A stretch of DNA of 6,049 nt from positions 1-6,049 of the forward strand of contig CAJUBQ010000164.1 of the NCBI GenBank assembly GCA_910584595.1. Reading direction: 5' to 3'. Both the position numbers and the translations under genes were made by a program. Position 1 is the stretch's first letter. Each line of letters opens with the position of its first letter. Below the pieces are notes generated by a model. That model saw only the letters and a list, made by a program, of their open reading frames with translations. It was not told the origin of the DNA and ran no database searches. Below are positions 6,014-6,049 of this stretch, one piece after another. The stretch is from an uncultured Eubacterium sp. (GTDB taxonomy: Bacteria; Bacillota; Clostridia; Lachnospirales; Lachnospiraceae).

Positions 6014-6042
6014 TTGATATTTGGACAATTTTGCGGTATGAT
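6014..6042 (+). promoter_or_regulatory. Strong SigA-type promoter reading out of the window
   Basis: TTGATA (6014-6019) and TATGAT (6037-6042) are separated by exactly 17 nt, and each matches the consensus at five of six bases. Transcription would start near the last base of the window, so the controlled gene lies beyond it. The -35 begins 12 bp after the end of the MITE-like element. Confidence 0.75.
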
Positions 6043-6049
6043 AAAAGGA

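Overview
The window looks like chromosomal DNA from a Gram-positive, low-to-moderate GC Clostridia, most likely a member of the Lachnospiraceae. This rests on the style of the three proteins (a long RecQ with an extra C-terminal domain, a secreted Fn3-polysaccharide deacetylase, a LytTR response regulator), the AGGAG-type ribosome binding sites, the SigA-like promoters and the T-tailed terminator. The assignment is inference; no rRNA or other taxonomic marker is present.

Layout. Positions 1-530 hold no convincing gene. They contain a large GC-rich palindromic element (about 86-322) with a cloverleaf-like core, a small hairpin (337-366) and the recQ leader. recQ (531-2786, +) encodes a complete 751-residue RecQ-family DNA helicase. 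A SigA-type promoter (2810-2837) in the following gap drives a secreted protein (2915-4696, +). That protein has a signal peptide, an acidic linker built from eight 9-residue repeats, two Fn3-like domains and a complete NodB-type polysaccharide deacetylase domain. A strong stem-loop (4704-4740) separates it from a convergent gene for a LytTR-type response regulator (4757-5464, -).

Positions 5465-6049 hold no convincing gene but are rich in structure. There is a small inverted repeat upstream of the regulator, a 21-pair hairpin whose wobble pairs suit a + strand RNA (5765-5810), and a 10-bp direct repeat on either side of that hairpin. A 166-bp element with perfect 26-bp terminal inverted repeats ending in CTAG follows (5836-6001), then a very good SigA promoter (6014-6042) pointing out of the window at an unseen + strand gene.

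Function. recQ (DNA repair and recombination) and the deacetylase (cell envelope) share a strand but the second gene has its own promoter, so no functional link is claimed. The response regulator is visibly more AT-rich than the other two genes, and no sensor kinase is visible beside it. It may be part of a transferred or decayed quorum-sensing-type locus. The most notable unexplained material is the two unrelated long palindromic elements at the window's two ends and the RNA-like hairpin beside the second. They look like small non-autonomous mobile or structured elements, but no whole-genome comparison was possible here.
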